64,000 nucleotides of DNA from Planctomycetota bacterium (GTDB lineage Bacteria > Planctomycetota > Planctomycetia > Pirellulales > PALSA-1355). The notes below the pieces were generated by a model that ran no database searches, had not been told where the DNA came from, and worked only from the letters and a program-made list of their open reading frames with translations. The DNA lies in the NCBI GenBank assembly GCA_003389325.1, contig QQVE01000001.1, positions 1 through 64,000 on the forward strand. Direction: 5' to 3'. Below, piece after piece: positions 45,392-56,564 of the stretch (positions are counted from its first letter, which is position 1; each line of letters opens with the position of its first letter). The position numbers and the translations under genes were made by a program.

Positions 45392-46249
45392 TCATTTCTG
45401 GGCCGCGTCAAAATCGGATTTGGCCTTCGCTTCCTGCGCGCTGGAAAGCTCGGGATTGGGCGCGGCGTCGCCCTCTTCCATCCCTAGCATCCACTTAATC
45501 CCACCCAAGAGCGACTGCTGGTACTTCTCGTTGGTCCACACGTCTTCGCGATGCCCCAGGCTCATGTGCAGCACCTTGCCATCGCCGTACTGCTTGACCC
45601 AGGCGATGGGCACGTGATACGGCTTCTTGAGGCTCGTCTTGGCCATGTTCAGGCTCATCAGCACGTGCACCTTCTCGGGCTGCCAGTGCTTGAATTGGTA
45701 GATCTCGTCGGTGATCTCGAACTCGTCGCCCCACGGCTGGCTGACCGGGTGCTCGGGGTCGTGCACCGTGACGGTGACCGTCTGGTTCGCGTTCCACGGG
45801 TGCCCGTTGAACGTGCCGCCCAGCATGTCCCAATAAGGCTCGTAGTTGTGATAGGTGTCGGCGGCCGAATGTACGCCGATGAAGCCGTGTCCCTTTTGCT
45901 TGGCCCAATCGTTGAACAGGTATTCCTGCACGTCGGGTTCGAACGGCAGATCGCCCGTGGTGTAGAACATGACGATGTCGTAGTTGTCGAGCATGTCCTT
46001 GGTGATCTTGCTCACATCCTGGGTGCAGTCCACGCGAAACAGGTTGCTGGAGATGCCCAGGTCGGTCATGGCCCGTTCGGCCGGCGAGAGCTGCTCGCTC
46101 TTGCGGGTGACCGAGCCGTGCTTGAAGCCGGCGCTTTGCGTGACCATCAGAATCCGGGCGGGATTGGGTGCCGCGTCGGCGGTCGCGAGGCTCGAAAGCG
46201 CAAAGCCGGCCGCCAGGCAGAGGGAGCAGAAAACGCGTCGCGTGATCAC
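45392..46249 (-). CDS. Secreted ThuA-domain protein
   Basis: A 285-residue exported protein with an RR-containing signal peptide (RRVFCSLCLAAGFALSSLA). The class I glutamine-amidotransferase-like ThuA fold follows: RILMVTQSAGFKHGSV, YDIVMFYTTGDLPF, GHGFIGVHSAADTYHNYEPY, MLGGTFNGHPW, then YGDGKVLHMSLGH. The name derives from a trehalose-utilisation gene, but in planctomycetes these secreted domains are usually of unknown or sugar-related function, so a link to the trehalose genes in this window is not claimed. The start is a GTG at 46249 with AAGGAG 8 bases upstream. The C terminus is a short charged helix. Confidence 0.87.
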   Translation of the reverse strand: MITRRVFCSLCLAAGFALSSLATADAAPNPARILMVTQSAGFKHGSVTRKSEQLSPAERAMTDLGISSNLFRVDCTQDVSKITKDMLDNYDIVMFYTTGDLPFEPDVQEYLFNDWAKQKGHGFIGVHSAADTYHNYEPYWDMLGGTFNGHPWNANQTVTVTVHDPEHPVSQPWGDEFEITDEIYQFKHWQPEKVHVLMSLNMAKTSLKKPYHVPIAWVKQYGDGKVLHMSLGHREDVWTNEKYQQSLLGGIKWMLGMEEGDAAPNPELSSAQEAKAKSDFDAAQK

Positions 46250-46450
46250 GGGTGGACTCCTTGGAGGGACAAATGCGGGTCGCTGGAACCGTTATTCAAG
46301 CATGCGACCGGCCAGGACGCAAACGGTCGGGGCGGAGTGGTGATTCCGCTCGGTCGTGAGACCGGGAAAAGTCGCGCCCGCGAATGGCGCGAATGCCCGG
46401 AGAAACCGGGCAAGTGACGTGGCCTTCGCGGAACGCTGACGTTTCAGCCG

Positions 46451-49156
46451 TCACGCGCTTTCGCGGCCGCGGCGGCGGAACTGGGTGGGGGAGGGCTCTT
46501 CGTCTTCGACTTCCTCCTCATCGTCCTCGTATTCCTCTTCGTATTCTTCTTCTTCGTACTCCTCGCCGTCTTCGAGTTCGTCTTCGACCTCTTCTTCATA
46601 CTCCTCTTCGGAGTCTTCGTCGGACTCGTACGCGTCGTCGTCGACTTCCTCTTCTTCGTCGTCCTCGATTTGAGGTTCGGAGCGCGCGGCCACGGTCAAG
46701 ACGCGGCCGGAACGCGGGGCAGAGGGAGCCGCGGGGGCGGGCGGCTCGGGCGCCGAAGTCGAGCCCTGTCCGCACATCTCCTCCCACTGCTCGGGCGACA
46801 CGAGCACGTCGCGGGCTTGCGAGCCGTTGTATTGGCCCACGATTCCGTCTTCGGCCATGTAGTCGATCAGCCGGGCGGCCCGGCCGTAGCCGATGCCCAG
46901 CGTGCGCTGCAACAGCGAAACGCTGCCGCGGCCTTCGCGCACCACCACCTCGACGGCCCCCTCGTAGAGATCGTCGCGGTTGGGCAACTTCTTGCCGCCG
47001 CCCTCGGCGCCGCTCGAGTCGGTCACCTTCAACTGCACCAGTTCCTTGACGAACTGCGGTTCGCTGGTGCCGACGCGTGCGATGATCGAATTGATTTCGT
47101 CGTCGCTGACGTACGTGCCCTGACCGCGCAGCAGCATGCTGGTGCCGGGAGAGAGGAACAGCATGTCGCCGTTGCCCAGCAGTTTGTCGGCGCCCATTTC
47201 GTCGAGCACCACGCGGCTGTCGGTGCGGCTGGCCACCTGAAAGGCGATGCGGGCCGGCAGGTTCGACTTGATCAAACCGGTGATCACGTCGACCGTCGGC
47301 TTTTGCGTGGCCAGCACGAGGTGGATGCCCACGGCACGGCTCTTTTGCGCCAGGCGGATAATATGCTGTTCGACTTCCTTGCCGGCGGTCATCATCAAGT
47401 CGGCGATTTCGTCGGCGACGATCACGATGAACGGCAGCGTGTTGGGAATGTTGCGGCGTTCCTCGTCGTCTTCCGGCTGCATCCGTTTCATCAGTTCGCT
47501 TTCGCCCAACCCGTTGTAGCCGGTGATGTGCCGTACCCCGGCTCGGGCCAGCAGCGTGTAGCGCTCTTCCATCTTCTCGACGGCCCAGGCCAGAATCGCT
47601 TCGGCCTTGCGCATGTCGGTGACGACCGGGTGCATCAGGTGCGGCAGCGTCTTGTAGGGGCTCAGTTCGACCATTTTGGGGTCGATCATCAGCATCCGCA
47701 CTTCGTCCGGCCGGCGCGTCATTAGCATCGAGACGATGATCGAGTTGAGGCACACGCTCTTTCCCGTGCCCGTGCGGCCGGCGATGAGCAAGTGGGGCAT
47801 CGTGGCCATGTCGACGACCATCGGCTTGCCCGAGACGTCCTTGCCCAGGTAGATCGGAATGCGCATCTTGCTGGCGCGGTTGTCGGCCTCTTCCATCACC
47901 TCGCGCAGCCGCACCAGGTGGCGCTCGGTGTTGGGCACTTCGATGCCGACGGTGTTCTTGCCCGGGATGGGCGCCACGATGCGCACGCTGGGGACGCGCA
48001 GGGCAATGGCCAGGTCGTCGGCCAGGCTGGTGATCTTCGACAGCCGCAGCCCGGCCTCGAGCTCGACCTCGAATTGCGCGATCACGGGCCCGGTTTCAAT
48101 TTCGACGACCTTGACCTGGAAGCCGAAGTCCTGGAACGTCTTTTCCAGAATCTTTGCCTGGCGGCGCACCGACTTCTCGTGTTCCTCGTAGCAAATATCC
48201 TCGCCGGGCATCAGCAGATCGATCGGGGGCAGCTCGTAGGCGGTCGCATCCTCGGTGAGGCTGGCGGCGTCGAGCTCTTTCATCACCTCTTCGCGATCGC
48301 TCTTTTTCTGCGGGCGCTTGAACCGCGGCCAGGCGACGGTTTTCTTGGCCTTGGTATCGTCGGTTTCGTATTCCTCCTCCTGCTGCTCTTCCTCCTCTTC
48401 GTATTCCTCTTCCTCTGCTTCGTACGCTTCCTCCTCGACCTCCTCATCCTCGGCTTCCTGCACGCGCGACGCCGGCTTGCCTGCGATCTTCACCGACAGT
48501 CCGCTTTCGTCGGCCTCATCGAGATCGGCGCGGACTTCGTCGTCGGCAGAGCGTTCGGCCGCCGAGAGCGCCGCGGCGAGTCGCGCGCGGCGCAGCGCCC
48601 GCCCGCCGTAGGCCACCCCGCGCGCGGCGGCCTGCGGCAGCAGGTATTCGGTACACAGCAGCATTCCGCCGGTGAGCAGACTGATCGTGAGGATGTAGGC
48701 CCCGGCACTGGCGAAGTGCATCTCCAACAGTCCGCGGCCGGCAGCGCCCACGAACCCGCCGGGCCCGACGACTGGACCGGGCGACCAACCCGAGACCGTC
48801 AGCGACACCAGCGTGCAGAGTGCGACCAGCGACATGGCCCAGCCGATGGCGCGCAGAATGGGCTGCGACACCGGCCGCCGCGCAAGCAGCCAGGCATCGA
48901 CGACAGCCAGCGACACCACGAGATAATAGGCGCCGACGCCGAACCCTTGCAGCAGCAGATCGGCGGCGATGGCGCCCGCGCGGCCGCAGGCGTTGGCCGT
49001 TTTCGTCGGGGGCGGGTAAACGAGGCCGTCCAGCGAGTCGGTCGGCTCGTACGTCCACAGGGCCATGCCCAGGAACACGCACAGGGCCAACAACGCCAGC
49101 GCCGTCAGGTCGCCTCGAATGCTTCGTGCATCAACCATAGGTGGGGAGTCGTCCAT
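46451..49156 (-). CDS. ftsK: FtsK/SpoIIIE DNA translocase with acidic linker and acidic C-terminal tail
   Basis: A 901-residue septal DNA pump that clears and decatenates chromosomes at division. The N-terminal third has about four TM helices (LTALALLALCVFLGMALWTY and others). A Glu-rich linker at about residues 225-270 leads to the motor: Walker A AGRTGTGKSVCLNS (about 460), Walker B VIVADEIADLMM (about 575) and the LVLATQKPTVDVITG block. The winged-helix gamma domain (LLQRTLGIGYGRAARLIDYM) follows near 760. About 75 further residues form a strongly acidic Glu/Asp/Tyr tail, which is unusual after the gamma domain. ATG 49156 with GGAAC upstream is the best start; an in-frame GTG at 49219 is possible. 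Confidence 0.92.
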   Translation of the reverse strand: MDDSPPMVDARSIRGDLTALALLALCVFLGMALWTYEPTDSLDGLVYPPPTKTANACGRAGAIAADLLLQGFGVGAYYLVVSLAVVDAWLLARRPVSQPILRAIGWAMSLVALCTLVSLTVSGWSPGPVVGPGGFVGAAGRGLLEMHFASAGAYILTISLLTGGMLLCTEYLLPQAAARGVAYGGRALRRARLAAALSAAERSADDEVRADLDEADESGLSVKIAGKPASRVQEAEDEEVEEEAYEAEEEEYEEEEEQQEEEYETDDTKAKKTVAWPRFKRPQKKSDREEVMKELDAASLTEDATAYELPPIDLLMPGEDICYEEHEKSVRRQAKILEKTFQDFGFQVKVVEIETGPVIAQFEVELEAGLRLSKITSLADDLAIALRVPSVRIVAPIPGKNTVGIEVPNTERHLVRLREVMEEADNRASKMRIPIYLGKDVSGKPMVVDMATMPHLLIAGRTGTGKSVCLNSIIVSMLMTRRPDEVRMLMIDPKMVELSPYKTLPHLMHPVVTDMRKAEAILAWAVEKMEERYTLLARAGVRHITGYNGLGESELMKRMQPEDDEERRNIPNTLPFIVIVADEIADLMMTAGKEVEQHIIRLAQKSRAVGIHLVLATQKPTVDVITGLIKSNLPARIAFQVASRTDSRVVLDEMGADKLLGNGDMLFLSPGTSMLLRGQGTYVSDDEINSIIARVGTSEPQFVKELVQLKVTDSSGAEGGGKKLPNRDDLYEGAVEVVVREGRGSVSLLQRTLGIGYGRAARLIDYMAEDGIVGQYNGSQARDVLVSPEQWEEMCGQGSTSAPEPPAPAAPSAPRSGRVLTVAARSEPQIEDDEEEEVDDDAYESDEDSEEEYEEEVEDELEDGEEYEEEEYEEEYEDDEEEVEDEEPSPTQFRRRGRESA

Positions 49157-49393
49157 TCTCGTTCCGACCGAGTCCAGCGGCCGTGGGCGGAAGTCCATCT
49201 CGATGTCGTATCTTCGCACGTGCGCCGCAGAGTGCGCGTACGAACAGACCTTGCTTCAGTGGAAAGCTTAGCACGCCCTCGGCGTGCCGGTCGCCGCGCT
49301 TGCGGGATGCGCCGGTCGTTTGGGACAAACGATCGAGAAACTTTGCGGGTCGTGACGGATGCGCCGCCAAACGATCGCGGTTGGCGGCCGCAA

Positions 49394-50269
49394 TCAGTTG
49401 CCGCTCAGGTTCTTTGCCGCCCGCAATACTCCCTCGGGCGTGCGCGTTAGTATGGCGAGCAACCTGCCCGTGGCGTCGAACGCGGCACAGCGATCTTCGA
49501 CGCCTTCGCGCGCTTCGATGGTCTGACCGCGGGCCAGACGTCCCGCCTCGTCCGGCGAAACGGTTACCTCGGGCATCATTCCACGCACCGCGAGCTCGGG
49601 CGGCAGCAACAGCCCGGGCAGGTTCTCAGCCGTGGGTGTGTCGAGCGCGACGGCCTCGGCGATGGTGAAGGGTCCGACCGCCGTGCGCACCAGCGCCGAC
49701 ATCACGGCGGCGGTGCCGCAGCGCTCGGCCAAATCGCGTCCCAGCGAGCGAATGTAGGTGCCGCCGCTGCACTGCACGTCAAGGCACAGCTCAGGATACT
49801 CGTAGCCCTCGATTCGCAAGCGGTCGATGCGCACCTGCCGCGGTTCCAACTGCACCGATCTTCCGGCCCGCGCCAAGTCGTAGGCCCGACGTCCGCCGAC
49901 CTTGAGCGCCGAAAAGGCCGGCGGGCGCTGCTCGATCGAACCGGTGAGCCCGCGGGCCGCCTGTTCGAGCTGCTCGCGCGTGGGTGGCACTGCGGAAGGC
50001 AGCTCGGTCACTTCGCCGTCGACGTCTTCGGTGGGACTGCTGCGCCCCAGTAGAAACGTGGCGCGATATTGCTTGGGTGCCTCCTGCACGTATTCGATCA
50101 GTCGCGTGGCCGGGCCAATGCCCAGCACCAATACGCCTGAGGCCAGCGGATCGAGCGTGCCGGCGTGACCGACCTTGGCCGGCTTGGCCAGCCGTGCGAT
50201 ACGGTCGACCGCGCGGCGCGAGGTCATGCCCGGGGGCTTGTCGACGTTCAAGAGACCAAAAAGCGGCAT
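49394..50269 (-). CDS. truB: tRNA pseudouridine-55 synthase
   Basis: A 291-residue enzyme that makes pseudouridine 55 in the T-loop of tRNAs. It has the family opening GLLNVDKPPGMTSRRAV and the catalytic Asp in GHAGTLDPLASGVLVLG. The QYRATFLLGRSSPTEDVDGE segment and the C-terminal RNA-binding region are of normal length. ATG 50269 is chosen because GAGGAT lies about 7 bases upstream. The gene begins 17 bases after the MmgE/PrpD stop on the same strand, so the two may be co-transcribed, without an obvious functional link. Confidence 0.95.
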   Translation of the reverse strand: MPLFGLLNVDKPPGMTSRRAVDRIARLAKPAKVGHAGTLDPLASGVLVLGIGPATRLIEYVQEAPKQYRATFLLGRSSPTEDVDGEVTELPSAVPPTREQLEQAARGLTGSIEQRPPAFSALKVGGRRAYDLARAGRSVQLEPRQVRIDRLRIEGYEYPELCLDVQCSGGTYIRSLGRDLAERCGTAAVMSALVRTAVGPFTIAEAVALDTPTAENLPGLLLPPELAVRGMMPEVTVSPDEAGRLARGQTIEAREGVEDRCAAFDATGRLLAILTRTPEGVLRAAKNLSGN

Positions 50270-50286
50270 GGCGATCCTCGAATCGC

Positions 50287-51804
50287 CTAGCAATTGACGA
50301 TCTCGAAGTTGTACAGGTCGGCGATTTCGTCGGCCGATTTTTCCGCCAGACCGGTGAAGCGCTGGTAGAGCGCGTCGACGTCTTTGACGCCCAACCCGGC
50401 GAGCAGGCGGAACTTGTACTCGAGCAGGCTCTCCAAATTGCCGCTCGTATTGCGGGCGTGCCCCTCGGGGTACATCACCAGCCCGCTGGAGAGGCTGCCC
50501 AGCTTGCCGTGCTCGATTTCCAGCGTCGTCGGGATCCCGTCGGGGTATTTGTCGTCGTATTCCCGGCCGCCGTGCCGGAATTCGATGCGGTCGATGAGCT
50601 GCCGCGTGAGCGGATCGTGCAGGCTTTCTTCGCTATAGTCTTGCGGCGCGAGCATTAACTCGCGCCAGCCGGAGGTGCCCGACGCGAAGGCCTTGCGCAG
50701 CAGCGTGGCGACGATGTAGACCATCGAATGGTCGGCGCTTTGCCGCGTGCGCGGATCGCGCTTGGCTGGGTCGCCGATGATGCCGAAGGCCGGCTCGTAG
50801 ATCGTGATCCGCACCGAGCGGACGTTGTCCGGGTTGTCGAGCAGTTTGGGGTGCTTGCCCAGCAGGTCCATCAACCCCTGGATGGCTCCAGCCGACTGGT
50901 GCTCGTACAACCCCAGCTTGAAGTGCATGCCCATCACGGCGAAGTCGTCGCCCGAGGCGCCCAGCGCCAGCTCGAAGGGGCTGGCGTCCTTCTCTTCCGG
51001 CTTCTCAAACAGGCAGAAGATCGCTTCGGGGTTGCGAAAGATGTCCGCAGGACCGACGAAGCCGCGGATCGCACGGCGCATCGAAAGCACGGCGGCCTCG
51101 GCACTGATGGCGGCCGAAGCGCCTTTGGAGTCGGAGAGTTGCTTGCCGGCCCGGATCGCGCGGAAGGGTATATAGTGGGCGACGACCAGGCCGATGGCCG
51201 ACTCGATCTGCTCGGCGCTGGCGCCCAGGATGGCGCCGAAGGTGGCCGCCGAAGCGATGGCACCGTGGACCACGTGATCGACCTTATAGTTCTTCAGCGC
51301 GAACACCTCGGCCAGCCGACCGCGGATCTCGTCGAGCAGGATCATGGCCAGCAGCGTTTCGCGGCCATTGAGGCCTTTCATCTGCGCGGCGGCGACCGCC
51401 ACGGGATAAAAGTCGTTGTGCCCGAATTCGCCCCGGGTGGCGCCTCGCGCCGGGTTGTAGCCGAAGTTCGTGCCGTTGGCGTCCCACTCGCGCGCCGCCG
51501 AACTGTTGGCCACCACCGCCTTCTCGGGCGTGACGTTGACGCGCGAGCCGAGCACCGGCGCCCCCTCGCCGAGCTCGTGGCTGACGTACTCCAACGCCTC
51601 GGAGCGGAGCACGCGCGGCGCGTTGGTGCCGCAGGCCAGTGCGGAAACGCCGCAGGCGATGCTGTCCAGGTGAAACTGTTCGACGCGCTTGAGCACGCCG
51701 TCGTCCGGCTGGCCCAGCTTGCCGGCCAGGAAATCAATCGCGTATTGCCCGATGCCCCGGGCTTGATTCTCGCGGCGCGACAGCACCACGTACTCGTTCG
51801 ACAC
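50287..51804 (-). CDS. MmgE/PrpD family protein
   Basis: A 505-residue member of the MmgE/PrpD superfamily, which includes 2-methylcitrate dehydratase, aconitate decarboxylase and itaconate-related enzymes. It shows the typical N-terminal half (LDSIACGVSALACGT; NDFYPVAVAAAQ; HGAIASAATFGAILGAS) and the C-terminal HQSAGAIQGLMDLL with RITIYEPAFGI. No prpB or prpC lies nearby, so methylcitrate dehydratase is not assured. The start is a GTG at 51804, backed by AGAGGAGG six bases upstream; the longer frame to 51855 has no such signal. Confidence 0.88.
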   Translation of the reverse strand: MSNEYVVLSRRENQARGIGQYAIDFLAGKLGQPDDGVLKRVEQFHLDSIACGVSALACGTNAPRVLRSEALEYVSHELGEGAPVLGSRVNVTPEKAVVANSSAAREWDANGTNFGYNPARGATRGEFGHNDFYPVAVAAAQMKGLNGRETLLAMILLDEIRGRLAEVFALKNYKVDHVVHGAIASAATFGAILGASAEQIESAIGLVVAHYIPFRAIRAGKQLSDSKGASAAISAEAAVLSMRRAIRGFVGPADIFRNPEAIFCLFEKPEEKDASPFELALGASGDDFAVMGMHFKLGLYEHQSAGAIQGLMDLLGKHPKLLDNPDNVRSVRITIYEPAFGIIGDPAKRDPRTRQSADHSMVYIVATLLRKAFASGTSGWRELMLAPQDYSEESLHDPLTRQLIDRIEFRHGGREYDDKYPDGIPTTLEIEHGKLGSLSSGLVMYPEGHARNTSGNLESLLEYKFRLLAGLGVKDVDALYQRFTGLAEKSADEIADLYNFEIVNC

Positions 51805-52082
51805 GAAGAGCCTCCTCTGCCGGTTGCGACGCTTACTCGAATTTGGAAAGACCACGGCAATCTACCGGCGGCTGAACCCCGTTGTAAAGGCGCTCCACCG
51901 CCCGGGTCGCTGGTGCCCGGGGGGGCGTGTTGTTAGGATTGAAGTTGGCTTTCTCTGGACGGGAGCCTGGCGGTTGGGCCGCGGAAGACGGGCTTCCGCC
52001 CATTGCCAGGCACTCCGCTGTCGAACTCTCGAAATCGCGTTCTTGCTCGCGCTTGGGGCCTAGAGCGGCGCGAATAAATCCC

Positions 52083-53837
<1,755 letters not shown>

Positions 53838-53883
53838 GAATTTGTTGGCCTTTTCGCCGCGGACGGCGCTACAAGGAGATGTC

Positions 53884-54891
53884 ATGCAGAAGGGCCCCAC
53901 ACCATCGTTTCCCACCACCAGGATGCGCCGCCTGCGGCAACATCCGGGCGTGCGCCGCATGCTTGAGGAAACGCGTCTAACGCCGGCCGACATGGTGCTG
54001 CCGCTGTTTGTGCGGAGCGGCAAGGGGGTGCGGCAGGCTATCGGCTCAATGCCGGGGCACTTTCAGATTTCGCCCGACCAACTGGCCGCCGAACTCGACG
54101 AGGTGGGCGAGTTGGGCCTGGGAGGCGTCATTCTATTCGGCATTCCCGACACGAAGGACGCCGTGGGCAGCGACTCGACCAGCGAAGCGGGCATCGTGCA
54201 GCAGGCCGTGGCGGCCGCCAAGAAAGCTGCGCCGGACGTGCTCGTGATCACCGACGTTTGCTTCTGCGAATACACGGACCACGGCCACTGCGGCGTGATC
54301 AACGACAAGACCGGACGCGTCGACGTCGACAACGACGCCACGCTCGAGTTGATCGCCAGCCAAGCGCTGAGCCACGCCCGGGCCGGGGCCGACGTGGTTG
54401 CCCCCAGCGGCATGATCGACGGCATGGTCGGGGCGATCCGAGCGCGGCTCGACGCGGCGGGGTTTACGCACGTACCGGTGATGAGCTATGCGGCCAAGTA
54501 CGCCAGCGCCTTCTACGGGCCGTTTCGCGACGCGGCCGAAAGCACGCCGCAATTTGGCGACCGCCGCAGCTACCAGATGGATCCGGCAGCCGATGCCCGG
54601 CAGGCGCTGCGCGAAGTGGAGCTCGATTTGGCGGAGGGGGCCGATATCGTGATGGTCAAGCCGGCCTTGCCGTATCTCGATATCCTGCGAGACGTGCGAG
54701 ACGCTTTTCCGGGAGTGCCCTTGGCGGCGTACAACGTCTCAGGCGAGTTCAGCATGGTCAAGGCCGCGGCCGAGCGCGGCTGGATCGACGAGCGGGCCGT
54801 GGCGCTCGAGTCGCTGCTGGCGCTGCGCCGCGCCGGGGCCGGTATTCTGTTGACCTACTGGGCCAAGCAGGCCGCCCGTTGGCTGGCGTAA
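53884..54891 (+). CDS. hemB: Porphobilinogen synthase (delta-aminolevulinate dehydratase)
   Basis: A 335-residue enzyme that condenses two 5-aminolevulinate molecules to porphobilinogen. Schiff-base lysines are in MSYAAKYASAFYGPFR and VMVKPALPYLD. The metal loop DVCFCEYTDHGHCG retains three cysteines and so is of the zinc-dependent type. ATG 53884 has AAGGAG five bases upstream. Together with the downstream hemL it provides consecutive enzymes of the C5 tetrapyrrole pathway in one transcription unit. Confidence 0.96.
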   Translation: MQKGPTPSFPTTRMRRLRQHPGVRRMLEETRLTPADMVLPLFVRSGKGVRQAIGSMPGHFQISPDQLAAELDEVGELGLGGVILFGIPDTKDAVGSDSTSEAGIVQQAVAAAKKAAPDVLVITDVCFCEYTDHGHCGVINDKTGRVDVDNDATLELIASQALSHARAGADVVAPSGMIDGMVGAIRARLDAAGFTHVPVMSYAAKYASAFYGPFRDAAESTPQFGDRRSYQMDPAADARQALREVELDLAEGADIVMVKPALPYLDILRDVRDAFPGVPLAAYNVSGEFSMVKAAAERGWIDERAVALESLLALRRAGAGILLTYWAKQAARWLA

Positions 54892-54962
54892 ACGTCTGAA
54901 TCGCGTTACGTCTCGGCCATCCGCGTCGTTGTTGATTCGTTCTGCAAGTTCCAGGAGGCGAC

Positions 54963-56267
54963 ATGAAATCCGAAGGCAGCCACGCCGCATTTGCCCGAGC
55001 CCGGCAACTCATGCCCGGCGGCGTCAACAGCCCGGCGCGAGCATTCGGCGGCGTGGGCGGCGAGCCGATCTTCATCGACCACGCCGAGGGCGCCTACCTA
55101 TTCGACATCGACGGTCAGCGCTACATCGACTACGTGGGCTCCTGGGGACCGATGATCCTGGGCCACGCGCACCCCGAGGTGATCGCCGCGGTGGAGAAGG
55201 CCGCTGCACGAGGCACCAGCTTTGGTGCACCTACCGAGGCCGAAAGCGAGTTGGCCGAGTTGATCATCGAGGCGGTGCCGTCGGTCGAGAAGGTGCGCCT
55301 TGTCAATTCCGGCACCGAGGCCACGATGAGCGCCCTGCGACTGGCGCGCGGCTTCACCGGTCGCGACGTCGTCGTGAAGTTCGCCGGCAACTACCACGGT
55401 CACGTCGACAGTTTGCTGGTGGCCGCCGGCAGCTCGGCCGCGACGCTCGGCGTGCCCAATTCGCCCGGCGTGACGGCTGGAACGACCAAAGACACGCTCG
55501 TGCTGCAGTACAACGACGTCGCGGGACTCGAGCGGGCATTCGACGAGCACGGCAAACGCATCGCCGCGGTGATCTTTGAACCCGTGGTCGGCAACATGGG
55601 ATGTGTCGTGCCCACGCAGGCGTTTCTCGACGCGCTCAATGGCCTTACCAAGAGGCACAAGGCACTGTTGATCTGCGATGAGGTCATGACCGGCTTTCGC
55701 GTGGCCTACGGCGGAGCGCAATCCTTGTTCGGGTTCGAACCCGATTTGACGACGTTGGGCAAGATTGTCGGCGGCGGACTGCCGGTGGGGGCCTACGGAG
55801 GCCGGGCCGAAATCATGCATCACGTGCTGCCCGAGGGCGACGTCTTTCAGGCCGGCACCTTGAGCGGCAATCCTCTGGCCACGGCGGCCGGGATTGCCAC
55901 GCTGCGCCGCCTGCGCGACGAGCCGCCCTACGCCACGCTCGAAGAGCGCAGCCGGCAACTGGCAGAAGGCCTCGACGATGCGGCGACCCGGGCCGGGATC
56001 CCGCACACGGTGGCCCGCGTGGGAAGCATGTTGACGCTGTTTTTCATCGATCGCGCCGTGGTCGATTGGACGGTGTCCGAGAGCTCGGACACGGCCCGTT
56101 TCGCCAAATACTTCTGGGGGCTGATCGAGCGGGGCAGTTACATGCCCTGCAGCCAGTTTGAGGCCTTGTTCGTCTCGGCGGCACATCGCCCCGAGGATAT
56201 CGCTGCCACGGTCCAGGCGGCTGCTGAGGTGCTAGGCGAGATCTCGGCTCATGCCGGCGGTAACTGA
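54963..56267 (+). CDS. hemL: Glutamate-1-semialdehyde 2,1-aminomutase
   Basis: A 434-residue PLP enzyme producing 5-aminolevulinate in the C5 pathway. Family hallmarks are PGGVNSPARAFGGVGG, VNSGTEATMSALRLARGFTG, GNYHGHVDSLL, CDEVMTGFRVAYGGAQ and the Schiff-base Lys in LTTLGKIVGGGLPVGAYGG (K267). GGAGG precedes the ATG. It follows hemB by 71 bases, and the two catalyse adjacent steps. This is clearly the haem enzyme, unlike the HemL-like paralogue at 25057-26412. Confidence 0.95.
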   Translation: MKSEGSHAAFARARQLMPGGVNSPARAFGGVGGEPIFIDHAEGAYLFDIDGQRYIDYVGSWGPMILGHAHPEVIAAVEKAAARGTSFGAPTEAESELAELIIEAVPSVEKVRLVNSGTEATMSALRLARGFTGRDVVVKFAGNYHGHVDSLLVAAGSSAATLGVPNSPGVTAGTTKDTLVLQYNDVAGLERAFDEHGKRIAAVIFEPVVGNMGCVVPTQAFLDALNGLTKRHKALLICDEVMTGFRVAYGGAQSLFGFEPDLTTLGKIVGGGLPVGAYGGRAEIMHHVLPEGDVFQAGTLSGNPLATAAGIATLRRLRDEPPYATLEERSRQLAEGLDDAATRAGIPHTVARVGSMLTLFFIDRAVVDWTVSESSDTARFAKYFWGLIERGSYMPCSQFEALFVSAAHRPEDIAATVQAAAEVLGEISAHAGGN

Positions 56268-56461
56268 TGGTTTCTCACCCGTTCCAAGGCGAAACTTCAA
56301 AAAACCACGCGTTTCGTGTCGATTTTGCGTGCCAGCGTGCCTGGATTAGCTCTTCAGGGGGGCATGGGTTCATGGGCGGGGGGTATGTAAATGGCATCTA
56401 GCTTTGGCTTTGCGCCCCGACATCGTTAGCTAGGAAAAACCCAAAATTCCTAACCAGAAAC

Positions 56462-56490
56462 TTGCAACCGGTTCCGGTCGTGACTATATT
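56462..56490 (+). promoter_or_regulatory. Sigma70-like promoter for the PEP-CTERM gene
   Basis: TTGCAA (56462-56467) and TATATT (56485-56490) are separated by 17 bases. The start would fall near 56497, leaving a 68-base leader to the ATG at 56565. The rest of the 297-base gap after hemL holds nothing I can name. Confidence 0.65.
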
Positions 56491-56564
56491 CACGGACGTA
56501 ATGCGTAGCTTCGTGGCTAGGCAAGTTTGGGCAACTTCACGATTTTGTTCTAAGGAGACCGCTA

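Noticed and set aside
45392..46249. Linking the ThuA-domain gene to the trehalose genes of the window
   Set aside because: It is over 30 kb away, and secreted ThuA domains in planctomycetes are widespread without a proven trehalose role.
47792..49450. + frame with Phe/Leu-rich run opposite ftsK
   Set aside because: The apparent hydrophobic segment is the complement of the Glu-rich FtsK linker.
54963..56267. Treating hemL as part of the lipid locus
   Set aside because: It is coupled to hemB, matches canonical HemL closely, and is 10 kb beyond the locus.
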